Source: Casuarius casuarius
Taxonomy: Eukaryota; Chordata; Aves; Casuariiformes; Casuariidae
Assembly (NCBI GenBank): GCA_003342895.1
Contig: PTFA01000338.1
Coordinates: 391,113-455,112, forward strand
DNA: 64,000 nucleotides
Direction: 5' to 3'
Below are positions 11,001 through 23,265 of this stretch, piece after piece. The notes under the pieces were generated by a model that worked only from the letters and a program-made list of their open reading frames with translations, had not been told where the DNA came from and did no database searches. The first letter of the stretch is position 1. Every line of letters begins with the position of its first letter. The position numbers were made by a program, and so were the translations under genes.

Positions 11001-13089
11001 AAAATCACAGGGGCTGGAACGAGAGCGCTCTGTTAGAAGGGAGTGTGAGTAGGTAGGGCAGCTCAGGACCCCTTCTTCCAAGATGTGATGATTCAGTCCA
11101 TAGAGCACTCCTGACCTTAGGGAAGTCTCAGCACTTACATATAACCACTGCTTCTCCTGCAGAACAGTTAACAGAGTGGATCCTGTTTGTAAAGTGTCGT
11201 GAGATGTAGACACCACAAACACCAAGAAGACATGATTCTTTCACCAGGCTCTGCTGATCATGTTCTTCCCCTTCACCTGGGGGAAATAGTCAGCATCATT
11301 CAAGAGCAGAGTGAAACACAGCCCAGAAGTGGCTGTACCTTATGCGTTACTGCATATCCAGTATGCATACCAACAAGCACCTGTGCACCAGGAAACATCC
11401 TGAAAAGAGATGTTTTCACAGCTGGCAACTGAGTAGGAAACAGAAGAAAGACAGAAAGGAGCCATTTGTGTTCAGAAAATTAAATCCAAATTTAATTCCA
11501 GTAATTATACTGTCATTAACACCCTATTTGCCATAAAGATGCATAAAATCCCCAAGTGAGAAATGCATTTGCTCCAAAGGTGAGAAGAAGGTAATTTGGG
11601 AAACACTGCCAGTTTTTCCCTACACTATAAAATCCATAAGTAGTCTGGATCGCTGTGAATGGTTATTGCTTGTAATTTAACTTCCCCAGCAACGATCTGT
11701 AAATGAGCCAGACAGCCAGAAATCCAGCAAGAGCAGTAGAGAACCTGAAACACAGCTGATATATTCCAGCATCCCCTGATTTAACTANAGACAAACACAA
11801 TGTTTCCTATGTGACCAGCTGGAGCTTGGATGCTATTGTTGCTAATACAATATGAGCCAAACTCTCGCTCCTGTCCCAGCTGAAATCGCACCACACTGGA
11901 GTCCTTGATGAGTTGCTCCAGCAGGCCCTGGGCCAGGCCTGGGAATTGCGTGACACTAGCACAGCCAACACGCAAACACATGCAAGAGAGCTGAGGGCCC
12001 TAGGAGCAGGCAGGGAATTATTAATGTAATGCTGAGTCCCTGCACTGTAGGAACCTAATCTGAGCTCTGCACCAAGGCAGGATCAAGGACAGCCAAAACC
12101 AGCCCTGACAGATGTTTTCAGTATTTTGCGTAGGTCTTTACTGAATTCAGCTGCTTGATTTCAGTCCATCTCTCCAATGTTTCAAGGTCATGTGGAAATC
12201 TGATCCAGTCTTTCAAAGCCCTCAAGATGCCCCATACCATCAGACCCTCTCAATACTTTATAGTGAACCCTTTGCTGGCTCATCCAAGCAATGAATGCAG
12301 AAGTTGAAATGCCAATGAGAACAAAAATTAACCCCCCAAAGAGAGATCCACAGGCTTCTCTGAAATGCCATCTGAAGCTGACCATGAACCACTGAAAACT
12401 GCTCTTTTGGGGTGATTTTTCAGCCTGGTGCTTATCTCACTCATGGAGTACCATTACAACCCCCTGGCTTAGCTCGGCCATGAGTTTGTCATGTAGATCT
12501 GCCACAAAAGTCTGAAGAAAGGCAAGTATGCAACCACGTGTAGGTTCCCTCAGGAGAGACCTGTAAAGCCAACGATGGATACAAGGGCTTAGGGTGTTAA
12601 TCACACTCAAACTCTGTGTAATGCCATGGAGTAAGAGTAGCTGTCAGTCTAGTGAGAGGCCTAAATGTTCAGTATTTCCTGTCATACAATGGATACAGCT
12701 TTAGCAGATTTTCTCCAGAAGGCTGCAACACAGGCAGGCAGCTCAAAGCCAGAATGTGCTAATTAAGAAACACAAGGCAAGTGTTAGTGACAGAAGCTTT
12801 GGGAGGCAGGAGGAAATAAAGAGGGTGAACCCCTCTCACCTCCTGTCCCTGGTGCTATGTGGTGCCACACACTTCAGCGTTTCAGTCACTGGAAACAGGA
12901 AAGGAATTTCCTAACGAGTAAATAAGTAAGTAAGATAAGGACATGGTGGCTGGTGCTGGCTCAGAGGAGCATCAGCTCTTCTGTTCACTGCCCCAGGTGA
13001 TGAAAATCAGATGGTAAAAAGTCTTTACTTACAGTTAATGTGTGGGAGAGTTCCAGTTTGACCTAAGGTAAGAGAAGCAGAAGGCAGTT

Positions 13090-13556
13090 CAAGGGCTGAA
13101 CTGAGATGTTGAGAAACTGGACTGAGTCCAGCAGAGGCCACCAGGATAGTTGAGGGCTGGAGCACCTGCCCTGTGGGGAGAGGCTGAAGGAGCTGGGCTT
13201 GTTCAGCCTGGAGAAGGGACAGCTTCAGGGGAACCCATCACTAGCCTTCAAGCTCCTAAGAGGAGCTTATTGGGAAGATGGAGCTGGGCTCTTTACAGCG
13301 GTATAGAGCAGGAGAATGAGAAACAACAGTCATAAACAGAAACAGGGGAGGTTCCAACCTGACATGAAGAAGAAGTTTTCCTCCACAAGGACAGTCAGAC
13401 ATTGGAACAGGAGCTCGGAGAGGTTGTGGGATCTCCAATCTTGGAGGTTTTCTAGATGAGACTGGATAGAGCCCTGAGCACTCTGCTCTGATCTCCTAGG
13501 AGCTGGAGGTTGGACTGGAGACCTCCTGAGGTCCCTTCTGACCTGGATGCTTCTGA
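13090..13556 (+). mobile_element. CR1 LINE 3' fragment
   Basis: A plus-strand, 5'-truncated CR1 copy of the 3' non-RT region. It runs from the GAGTCCAGCAGAGGCCACCA segment through GGGCTGGAGCACCTGCCCTG and GCTTGTTCAGCCTGGAGAAG to the tail GAGACCTCCTGAGGTCCCTT ending near TGACCTGGATGCTTCTGAG. The tail contains ATAGAGCCCTGAGCA, the same wording as the tail of the copy at 40805-41070, so the two belong to one subfamily and differ from the 2310-3640 copy. No coding potential remains; the 99-codon minus-strand frame here is a shadow. Confidence 0.88.
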
Positions 13557-13808
13557 GTTTGTGAGGGTGGCAGTGTGTCCTGTGTATCCTGTTAACTGGA
13601 AGGTAGGAGAAGGTGTCACCAGTCCTCAAATACAGTGATGCCTGAGGACATGATTTACCTGTGTAAAGATACGATCTTCTTGTAGAAGAGTGCAGCCAGC
13701 CACTGTCCTACCCAGGAGCTGCTGCCCAGGAAGGTGTCATTTCACTCCTCAGGACTATGTGGGAGGTGAGATGTAGTAGTTATATTTTTGCTATTTTGGC
13801 TTCAGGGC

Positions 13809-13823
13809 TTTTTTTTTTTTTTT
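13809..13823. repeat. Poly-T tract (15)
   Basis: Fifteen T in a row followed by CCCC. It lies about 250 bases after the CR1 fragment and is not its tail. Confidence 0.95.
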
Positions 13824-14524
13824 CCCCTGTTCATCTCAAGAAATACAGTAGCAGAAAGAATACAGGAGTTGCTCAAAGGACTTTGTGCCATATCAGTCTG
13901 TGCACTAACCCCCCCAGGAGAAGTGCAGGCTCCCCACGGCATGCTGGGAGGGTGACCAGGTTGGGCTCAGCTGTGCCAGAGCTAATGTCCGGAGGGCATC
14001 AGAAGGGAAACCGGAGCAGGAACCCATGGAGGGCTGGAAACCGAGGCAGGTGGCCAGAGGACCAAGAGGGAACCTGGACTATGAGTCTTTGAGAGCTGGC
14101 ATCCCAGGGACCAGAAAGCAAGAACTGTTTCCCAGTGACAACTGGGAAAGCTCTACCCTGAGATAAGCTAGAGGGGAGCTTGTGCGGTCTGCAGGCAGCG
14201 GGGCACGTGCAGCAGTGACTCTTTCCCCACTAGGCTAATTTCAATGTCAGACTAGGAATAACATTGATTTGATATGTCTTGTCCTTGACAAACCAATGCT
14301 CATTGTTATTACAGCACCTTGTTATCTCTGAGTACTTACAGTTTGACTGTTTAACACATGAGCTAATAAACAAGGCAGAATCAAAAGAAGTGAAGAGTTT
14401 AGGAATCTGTAAATCTCTTCATATAAAACTGCCTGGTGTGTGCCAAGCTGTGAATATCTCGCTATAAAAGTTGTGAATCTCTGTCTATAATGCTGCCAGT
14501 CTATCCCAGATCTTTCCAGGAAGA

Positions 14525-14965
14525 TCAAAGGCAGAAATAGATTTTAAGCCCAGAAGGAATCTTNAAGATCCACACAGCCTCAGTCAGTAAACTCATCACA
14601 CTAGTGACTCCTCTTGGAGCTAAAGCCTATCTTTTAGAAAGACACAGAGAGTTTTGACTTGCAGGAGTCTGAAGGATGCAGACAAGCTCATGCCACGCTA
14701 ACAGCGCATGCCCTGGTCCTTGTCTGAACTTGCTTAGCTGCTGTTCAACTGCCAAATCCCGTTATGCCTCTTTCTGCTAATTTTAAGAGCCTTCCGCTGT
14801 AGGAAATCCCTTCCCCTTGCAGGTGCTTCTAGGCTGAGATCAAATTACTGCTTAATTTATTTGTGAGGCCCTAAAGAGCTCCTTGAAGTTACATTTTCCA
14901 GACCTAAGATCTGTTGCTCTTTCTAGATTCAACTTGCATTTTTCATCACCTCCACTGAAGTGTCA
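14525..14965 (-). mobile_element. Ancient CR1 3' region (decayed)
   Basis: In plus orientation the text runs AATAGATTTTAAGCCCAGAA, then TTTTAGAAAGACA, then TGCCTCTTTCTGCTAATTTT, AAGAGCCTTCC, CCCCTTGCAGGTGCTTCTAG, ATCAAATTACTG and GAGCTCCTTGAAG. This is the order of the antisense 3' region of an old CR1 subfamily found in birds, turtles and crocodilians (the phrases match, the bases in between are diverged). The element therefore lies on the minus strand and is far older than the copies at 2310 and 47281. Confidence 0.72.
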
Positions 14966-17064
14966 AACCCATACATGTGCACTGCAGCCNGCAATGGATT
15001 TAGGAATACCACCCCCAAACGTGGGGCCCTGGTGTCAATCCCGCTCCGAATAACCCCGATAAGGCAACTAGAGCCTGTGTTTCGCTCGGGGTTTCAGTGT
15101 CAGGCTGGGAGTTCACAGTTTCCTCTATGACCCTGAAGCCTCTTTCAGCATCACCAATTCCGGACGCAGATCCAGGAGGACGATTTGCATGGGATTTACA
15201 TCCTAGCCCCACCACCCTGCCTCTGGCTGCACTCTGATGCACACTGCTAAACAAAACCATGGTACCGAGGGATANGGGTTGGCCTCTGACACTGCCTTAT
15301 CCCCAGCACTATTTACCTAGCACCAATGCTCACGTCATCTGTAGGTGTGACTGCAGACAGCTCCCTGTCCCTCTGAGCACTGACAAAACTATTGACAGGA
15401 GCTGGTGGCGAACATACCCTGCTGAACCCCNCGAGACCCAGCTCCAGAGAGCTGAGATCCCAGCCTGCAGCATCCTTTTGAGATCTGCCAGCCCCAGCTC
15501 CCTTCAGCTGAAGCCATGCAGGTGTTGTGTAGTGCTTTTTATTTCAAACCGGGTGCTTATTTTTAAAAGAACAGCCATGTCGGTCCCTTACCTGACAGGA
15601 CTATTCTTTCAGACTGTAAATAATGCGTAGCACCAGGACACGGTGTCTATCACAGGAGCGAGTTAAACAGCACTTGCAAAGCAAGGCTGAAAGCCTACGA
15701 AGTGAGCAATAAGCACACGGGGAGCGTGATGATGTTTAAGAGGCCCCATGTTGACAGACAAACAATTCTTTCCTAAGCAGGAGAAACCGCTCAGTCGCAG
15801 TGTTTAAGTTTCNTCTAATTCCCTTAACCACATCATATAAATGTCTGCTACTTCTGCCTTTCAAACCCAGCTGCCCAAGCCGTTTACTGACTTGGGGCTT
15901 ATTCGCTCTCAGGGCAGAGCAGGGACAATTCATAGCGAGTGGCTTCACCCACAAGGCAAACACGGCCACTGCGAAGCCCGCGGGGAGCCCAGGGCTGGGG
16001 GCAAAAGACTGCACCTCCTCCAACAAACCCCAGCCAGCAAATCCAACGTGGGCGAGGAGCAGGGATGGAGGGGAGAAGCCAGTTGCCCTGCTCCTGGGAA
16101 ACCCCTGCTCAGCCCAAGACAACTGTTACAGCTGTTTCAGAGATGAGGGAACCAAGGGCTGGAGCAATTAAGGGGGCCACCAAGCCCTTTTCTCTTNTAA
16201 GTCCTCTCCCTTTCTTCCTCTGCAGGTAGTCAGGTAGGTGATGGTGATCTTATGCTTGTCTTGGTGCTTTTCTCTCCACGTGGTCCAGCAGGTACCCACC
16301 ACATCTGACCCTCCAGCCCTCATCCCCGCCCCAGGAGCCGGTGTGCTGGTGCACGCTCTCAGCCNCCCCTGCCTTGCCAAGCACTCCTGCTGCCCTCTCC
16401 AGCCTCTGTAATGCTTCCAGCCGTGCGCAAGTCCCCAGACAGCATGTGTGAGCCTGTCCACAAGGTCTCCACTGTGTAAATATGATTTTCAGGACTCTCA
16501 GCAAACTCCTTGGGAGTTACACCTCAGGCTAAACTGGACTCAAAATGAAGATCTGTCTGTTTGCAGAAGATTTGTTCTACAGCACCGGTCTCAGAGAAAT
16601 CATGGCCTGTCAGTGCTTCTCTGGATAGGAGCTTGAAGAAGCAAACTTCCCTACGCAGGGAAGCGGGATGTGACTTGCAGCTTCCCCCACCAAAGGCAGC
16701 CAGAGCCTGGCCGCTGAGACTATAGGTCTCTCTGGGAGGTTTTGTCCCCTAAGGTCACCCCAGGATTTCCATCCTGAGAAACCTTACTTCAGGCCGGAGC
16801 TCGCAGAAGATCTCCCTGCTCTGGGGGCAGGGCCTGGGCAGCAGCCAGCAGACGAGCAGAGGTTGCTCACGCTGGAGCTGCCTTTCCTTCTGCAGCCCNA
16901 GTTTCCCAGCCCCCAGGTTGCGGGAGCTGTTTGGGCTGCAGAGCTTTAACAGTGCAGCTTTTCTTCTTGAATAAGCAGTTGTAANTGAAACCCAGTCCGT
17001 CAGGCTTGTGCTCCCTGGCTCTGCTCTATTACGAACTCTAACTGCATAGCAAACCCAGCTCTCC

Positions 17065-17077
17065 TTTTTTTTTTTTT
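17065..17077. repeat. Poly-T tract (13)
   Basis: Thirteen T followed by AAATGACACG. Slippage-prone tract. Confidence 0.95.
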
Positions 17078-17699
17078 AAATGACACGAAAGACATTAAAT
17101 AATTAATTTCTTTCACTCCTGCTGGATGCCCTATGGTTTGCCCAGGCCAGATAAAATGAGAACTTTTGAGTGCCTTTTTCTGACTCAACAGGATCTTTCA
17201 GTGGGCATCCATTCCCCTTTCCTGCAGTTCCCAATTCCTGGGATATCACAGCTGATACCAGAAACAAAGTGGGGAGATCTCTGCCCCCACTGAGCAAGCC
17301 GTGGGTTAGAGCGTACTCAGGCAGCACAGGCTGGCGGGGAGAACCAATGCCTTTTACTAGCTCAACTAATATATATGTAGAAAACAAAACACAAGCTTTA
17401 GGGCACACACACTTGTCTTTTCTTCCCAGGTGTATCTGTTTGTCTAATAAAAGATCTAATCTCTGCCCACAGGCCTTGGTTTGCTTACAATGTTAGACTG
17501 TCCTAGCTACAACAGCCGCAGTCCCTTGGTAAGTCAGCTGTCTTCAAATTGGCTCAACCTAATGGACTTAAACCCAAGCACTGATCTTGGAGAGTATCAG
17601 AGGATGACAGCGATTGGAAAGGTGAAAGAGGCAAATGTGGTAGTTGTCCTAAAAAAGGAAAATCCTAGCCTCTCAGTTTAGCCTCACTTTGCAGAAAAC

Positions 17700-18700
17700 G
17701 AGTGGAACAAACCAACAATCTGTTTGTAAGTGACTGCAAAGAGATGAATCCCAGCTAACACAATTTGTACCGAAAAAGTCATGCTGAACAATCTGATTTC
17801 TTTCTGCTACAAGGTAACAGACCTCGTGGATAGGGAAGAAGCCAATGATGTTATTTATCTTGACTTTAGGAAGACTTTGCTGCTGCCAGCCTTGATGTAC
17901 TTATCTTCAAGTGAGGCAAAAGGCCTAGATAAAACGGGTACGAGCTCGTAAGACCCAGCTGGATGNCCGTACCCAGAGGGACGTGTTGTGTGCAGTGCAC
18001 AGGGTCTGTGGTCTGGACTTGTTTCGGTCAGTGTTTCTGTTAATGCTTGGGCACTGGGACAGATGGGAAAGCTGCAGGTGTTCAGGAAGGCAGGATGGGA
18101 ATTTGAAATGACCTCGATGGACTGGAGATGCGGCTTGGAAAACCAGGAGGTGATTTAAAAAGGGATAAATGCAAGATACTGCGTGTGAGCAGGGACAGTT
18201 CCCTGCACAAACACCGGGTGGTGGGGAGAGAGTGTTCTCCCAAAAGGCCTGGGGTGAGAGGGATTCCCATCTGGCTGGGATCCGGCACTCCCATGCTGCT
18301 GTGAATCAGCCCACGCTGTCCCACCACAAGAAATGGGAGCAACAAGGCCAGATGCGTGAAATGATCCTTGTGCTCCGCTCAGCGCCAGGAAGGGTGGTGG
18401 GAGAGCTGCACCGACGGGGCACCACTCGGCAAGGACACAGCTCATGGGACATGGTCCAGAGGATAACAACAAAAAGGACTTACCAGGACCCCAAGGAGCT
18501 CAGACTAGCCCCACACCAGGAGCAGCGGGATGGGGGGCAGCTCCCTGCTGGGACACAGGAGAGGAGAGCAGGGGAGAGCAGGGGAAGTTTGCCACAAGGC
18601 TGCCCCGCACGCCTGGAGCCTTGCGCCCCATCCCAAGGAAACAGTCAATGAACGAGAGCGTAACAGTTTCCCTCCAGGAAAGGCTTGGAGCTGCTGAAGC
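17700..18700 (+). mobile_element. Ancient CR1-type LINE ORF2 relic
   Basis: About a kilobase of decayed reverse transcriptase. Around 17815 the plus strand reads VTDLVDREEANDVIYLDFRK, a close match to the conserved V-LVD-G--VDVIYLDFSKAFD box of CR1 RT. Further pieces follow in the right order: GLDKTG near 17925, DLDGLEMRLG-like text near 18110, GINARYC (for DKCKVL) near 18165, the AHGTWSRG-like text near 18440 (for the DVDKLERVQRRATK box) and CAAGGAGCTCAG after it. Frameshifts and stops separate them. No single reading frame survives. End points are approximate. Confidence 0.65.
18564..18583. repeat. 10-bp tandem duplication (GAGAGCAGGG x2)
   Basis: Two perfect adjacent copies of GAGAGCAGGG are seen, within a purine-rich stretch. 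Confidence 0.9.
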
Positions 18701-21700
18701 GCTTTGATTGCAGAGGCCGCTGCAGCTCCCGATGCTAGCAGGACTATAACGCAGCCTCTCTTCTCGTCTGCTTCGGAGGACTCTTTTTTTCTTCCTTTTC
18801 TCCACAGGATAAAAATAATCCTTTTGCGTCAGCTCCGTCACCATGAGCAGTGAGATATTTTATTCATCTAGGATGCCTTCCCTTCTCTCATTTAAACAAT
18901 TCCCCATTGAGCCTATCAAATTAATTTGAGCAAGAAACATTTATTTGGCCTGCCTGCCGGCACAGGTGTCTCCCTTTCTTTTCTTTCGGAGGAGGCTGGT
19001 AGCTGGCACGAGCGTGTGTGGGGGGGAGAGGCTTGGCAGGGGCTGGGTGATAAACTCAGNGTGAGCATTTTCATCAGGGTGCACAGGGGCAGGGACGACT
19101 ATAAATCTATGTGCCCGGTGTCAGCAAATGCACAGCAAGTCTGGATGCGCAGGGCATTTTGCACACACGTATTGGGGATGTGTTTTACAGCGGGAGAGAC
19201 AGGCTCCTCCAGAAGGGAGCTGCCCTCTGTGGTCTCCCCAGCAGCCTCAGCCCTTCCTAACCCTGGCCGGCTGTTTGGGGAAGGCTGTGCTAGGCTCTGG
19301 CAGGAGCTCAGGAGCAGTTACAGGGATATGCCAAATCTCAAGCTGTTCCTCTGGCTCTTGTAGCCCATCCCCTCCCACTCCGGGTCCTGTCTAACTTCCT
19401 GCCTTTGTCACCAGGGCAGTTGCCACCAGGCTCACCAAGGTGCCCCTGAGCACCCAGATGATGCCTAGGGACAAGTTATGCAAATGTTACAAGGAAGGAA
19501 AAGCCAAAGANATTGAACAAGAGTAAAATCCCAGCACAGCCACCTTCTCTGAGCTCTGCACTTGCCTGGGGAGTTGCTGGGGTCACTGGGGCAAAGCAAA
19601 AACATGACTGGGAAGGGTCTTGTAAATTAAGGAAAATGTCCCATTTACCACCCCTGCTGAGTGAATCCTCAGGGAAAGGTGCCCAGGACACCGCACAGCC
19701 AGGGGATGGAGAGAATTAGTTACATTTTTCCACCTAAGTTGCATGACCAGCACAAATGGAGGCCAAATCCATCCCTGTGGAGGTGCAGAGCTGATGGAGA
19801 GCTGCTCACCTGTGTCCCAGGATTTTGCATGCTTTGCTGTCTGGCCCATGGGTCCCTGCTTTTCTTTGCTTCCCCAGAGATCCAGCTCTACAGCCCTCCT
19901 GTCCTTTCGGCCATACTACTGCTACCTCTTCCTTCCGCCCCATGCCAGGACCCGCACTCTCATCCTCCCCTTCTCACCCCTCTGCCTGCCAGGACAGACT
20001 ACGCTGAGGGGTCACACAGGGCCAATACAGTTGGAGTCACAACAGCACGCACATCGGTGCTGTGTCTGCAGGCTGAAAGCTAAGGATCTCTCGGTGCCTC
20101 CTTCCACTTTCTAATTTTCACCAGTTCCCCAGGGATCTGGCTGCCCTGATCTGAAATTCTGGGTTTGATGGCCTGTGACATCCAACTGTCCTGTGATGGA
20201 CAACTGCAGGGAGGCAGGAGACCCTGTCAGGCACTNGGCCCTGAAGGGACAGGGGCACCAGCACACCCTGAACTTCAGCTCCTCTCCTCCTCCCCTCCAC
20301 AGAGCCTCCTTGGTCCAGCTGTTGGCCTGAGGTATGAATGTGACAGACATGTCCCCAAAGCGCTCAGCACATCAGCTGGAGTGAAGTACGAAGAAGAGAG
20401 GGAGCAGGGGAGTAGCAGAAGAGAGGGAGTAGGGGAGCAGGTCCGTGGTGACAATGGACACCTCTTGCTCAACCACAGCGGCTCCCAGGGAGATGGATGT
20501 CATCACCCCACTTTGCCAGCACGGGTGCCAAGTGTGGAGAGGAGCTGCATCTCGTCCAAGGAGACTCAGAGGCCAAGGCCAGGACCAGGGCTGGGTCTCC
20601 TGGGCTCTCGCCACTGCTTTACACTGTGTCCTCATGAAAAGCATCACCTTGCCCTTCAAATGCACCTGCGGCTCAGGGACCAAGCTAACAAGCTTTCCTC
20701 CTCCACACCCTGGGACAGAGCCAGCTCTCAGTAATAGCTGCACTCCTCATAGCTGTTCAGGAATCTCTGTCGAAAGAATGGCTGATCCTCAGATGACCTG
20801 CAGGATAAGCATCCACGTTACCTCTGTCAGCAAGGAGCCCTAATCAGTTATGGCAGGGGGCTGAGCACTGAATAGCCTCTGCAGAAGAGGCTGCAGGCTG
20901 GCAAACCTGCTCTCAGCGCAGCATAAATGGATCCAGACATTACTCGGAGAACGAGTGTCCCAGAAAGTCTGCCTCACTGGCTCTGCCGAGGGCACGCTTT
21001 GAAAGCGGCCCGTTCCCACGGGGCTCGGTTTGATGCATGCTGGCTCTGTCTTTGTTCTGTGGCTATTCTCCGTGCAAAGAACAGGGATTTCTAAGGCGCC
21101 TTCATTTTTCTGGAAAGGATTTAAGTCATGCGCATAGAAATGAATCCACAGAGGGTGGCTACAATAAGGAAACAGGGAGGAAGAGCGAGCCAGGCAGACT
21201 GCGAGGCAGGGCAGGGCCTCTCTTGCCGTAATACTACACTGCGCCCACTTCTCTGCTGCCAAATAGCTTCCTGCCAAGGCTCTGGAGAAAGCAGAGACTT
21301 CAGCTTTCAGGAGGAGCTGTGCAAGCTGAAAGGACACATTCAGGCAATCACAGGTGTTCGGATCTAGCCCACAGCAAGTCCTCTGAAGATGCGAAGGAGG
21401 GCTGCTTAGTCTTGTGTAAGAGGCATTTCCCAGGGCAGCAAGCGATGGCCCAAGCTGCGGAGGAGCAAAGCCCAACCTACTAGAGCCCTGGGAGCACCTC
21501 AGCCTGGGCTCCACACAGCCCCGAGGTGGTGAGTGCTGAAGTACACACACAACCTGTTCACAAGGAAGAGGATGCAAAGCCTTCACACAAAGCACCTCTT
21601 ATATCAACATAACTGTACCAGCATGGAGAAGTACAAAGGAAGGAATAAAATAAGGCCTCACCAGAACTATTCTGCAGGGCCAAATTCAGATTCCAGTTAC

Positions 21701-22964
21701 CTCTGAATACTCAGAGAGCTGCAAATTTGATGGAAACACACTAGTTTTAGTTCAGAAAACGGATGTTTAACTCAGTGACTTGACTATCATTGATCACAGA
21801 AACAAATCACCCAAGCTTTTCCCCCAAACCTCTCTCCAAACCNCTAGCATTGCAATGTGGAACAGTCTTACTTCACTTTCCAACTTGGGAAACCCTTTTA
21901 TTACACAGATCTTCAAAGAGGAAACAAATAAGTCAAAGTCAGTCCCAGGCTACGGAACTCAGCACCCCACAGGTTGCACTCAGCATCTCACAGGATGAGC
22001 CTTGCACTTGAGAAATAATTTATAAGTACTATTGAATTCTCCTAAAATGGGACCTTCTCTTGTTCAAATTGCTAGTGTTCCCACTTCACATACTAAATGC
22101 ACTCCATCCTGACCACTGAGAATTGACTTCAGCTTAAAATAACCTGCAAAGACGCTGATGTTGTCTCTCTACCAACCACCAAAGAGAAAGGTCAGTGAAA
22201 AGCACATTATACAACAAAAACAAGGTTGGAGACACATGACCAGGAATAGAGAAAAGAAGACCTCCCTTCCCCCGGCTCTTTGACCTTGAGGTCCAGCTAA
22301 ACACTGCAGATACATAGGACTCTCTTCTCCTTTTACATACTCCGATGCAAAACAAAGGTAATTTCACTGGAAACAAAGAAAACTGATTTCATGAGAGAAG
22401 ATTCAAGCCCTTTAGATCTACTGATGGCTGGTTTGTGTTAGCTCTCTAAACAGCGTTGGTGTCTAAGGCTGCCACATCTTTGTCCGGATCCAGAACTCTT
22501 CATACCTGTCGTGTGACACTCCCAAGATATTTGGATTCGTGCTGTAGAGCCACTCTTCTGTGCACAGTGGATATGTCCAGGATCTCCACACAAATATCCA
22601 AAGTCTTCAGATTCTTAAATATCCTGATCTGGGATACTGGAGGAAGGAGGACACTTGGGGGGCTGTGAAGCTCTACCTGGCAGTGGAGTTCCCAGTGCAG
22701 TGGCAGGGCAGTGAGGGACTGAGGGGAAGGAGCAGGGCAGAAGGGGGAGGAGAGTCTGTTTTGTCAGTGAATATCAGTATTTCCTTCAATAGATGTTGAT
22801 TTATAGTTATGAGTCACAGATCTGCCTAGCAAAATGGCTGCAGGACACAGTAATGCTGCTCATGCACTGACAAGCTGTACACAAGTGGTACCGCCTCTTG
22901 CTGGCTTCGGCGTGCGCTAGGACCAGCATGCGCAGACAGCGGGAACTGTCACAGCAACCATCTC
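18701..22964. other. Intergenic DNA, no supported gene
   Basis: Holds the longest minus-strand open frame of the window that I rejected (20840-21595, 251 codons) and a 189-codon plus-strand frame (20165-20734). Both lack family resemblance, domain order and splice context. Only small tandem repeats (20392-20441) are supportable. Confidence 0.55.
20392..20441. repeat. 25-bp tandem duplication, purine-rich
   Basis: Two adjacent 25-base units beginning AGAAGAGAGGGAG differ at three positions (C/T, T/C and C/G). Seen directly. Confidence 0.9.
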
Positions 22965-23265
22965 AGGACCTTCCTGCTCCAAGGCAGGCTCAGCGCAGCC
23001 TAAGCCTGTCCATAGATGTGCCTCTAACCTACTCTTAAAGATCTCCAGTGCTGGGTTTCCTTCTCATACCGAGGTGTCAATGCCAGCACATAGCTATCCT
23101 CCCAGTTCATCCCTCTCCCCAACTCTCTGACCTCCNTCTTTCTTACTGCCCATAACCAGTATCCTAATCACCATAAATGAGGAGATCAAACTATTCCCTT
23201 CCTCTTTGCAGCAACAGTTTGTGGTCCCCTAGTCTGGATGGAAGGTTACGGCATGAGATACCAGC
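22965..23265 (-). mobile_element. Ancient CR1 3' region (decayed)
   Basis: In plus orientation: TAACCTACTCTTAAAGATCT, CCAGTGCTGGGTTTCC, then CTTACTGCCCATAACCAG and ATCAAACTATTCCCTTCCTC, TTTGCAGCAAC. This is the antisense order of an old CR1 3' region (normally TAACCTGTTCTTAAAAACCTCC, then the AACCTAAA...CTGCAATTTAAGCCC part, then the ACAACCTTTT part). Diverged, with loss in the middle. Confidence 0.6.

Larger units (their letters stand above)
3641..13089. other. Intergenic DNA, no supported gene
   Basis: No exon, RNA gene or intact element could be supported in this 9.4 kb. Open frames on both strands are short and lack family resemblance, including a 186-codon one at 8853-9413. Structures noted separately are an AT-rich block (6970-7740), a possible CR1 relic (7740-8000), a small hairpin (8981-8997), a GGGGAT-like degenerate repeat near 9319-9357, a TG-rich patch near 6334-6360 and a short amniote-type repeat near 5328-5375. 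Confidence 0.55.

Noticed and set aside
20165..20734. 189-codon plus-strand open frame
   Set aside because: No resemblance to any family; runs through a purine-rich tandem repeat; overlaps other frames.
20840..21595. 251-codon minus-strand open frame, among the longest in the window
   Set aside because: No domain, signal peptide or family resemblance; serine- and leucine-rich by composition; sits in GC-rich DNA where stops are rare; no splice or promoter context.
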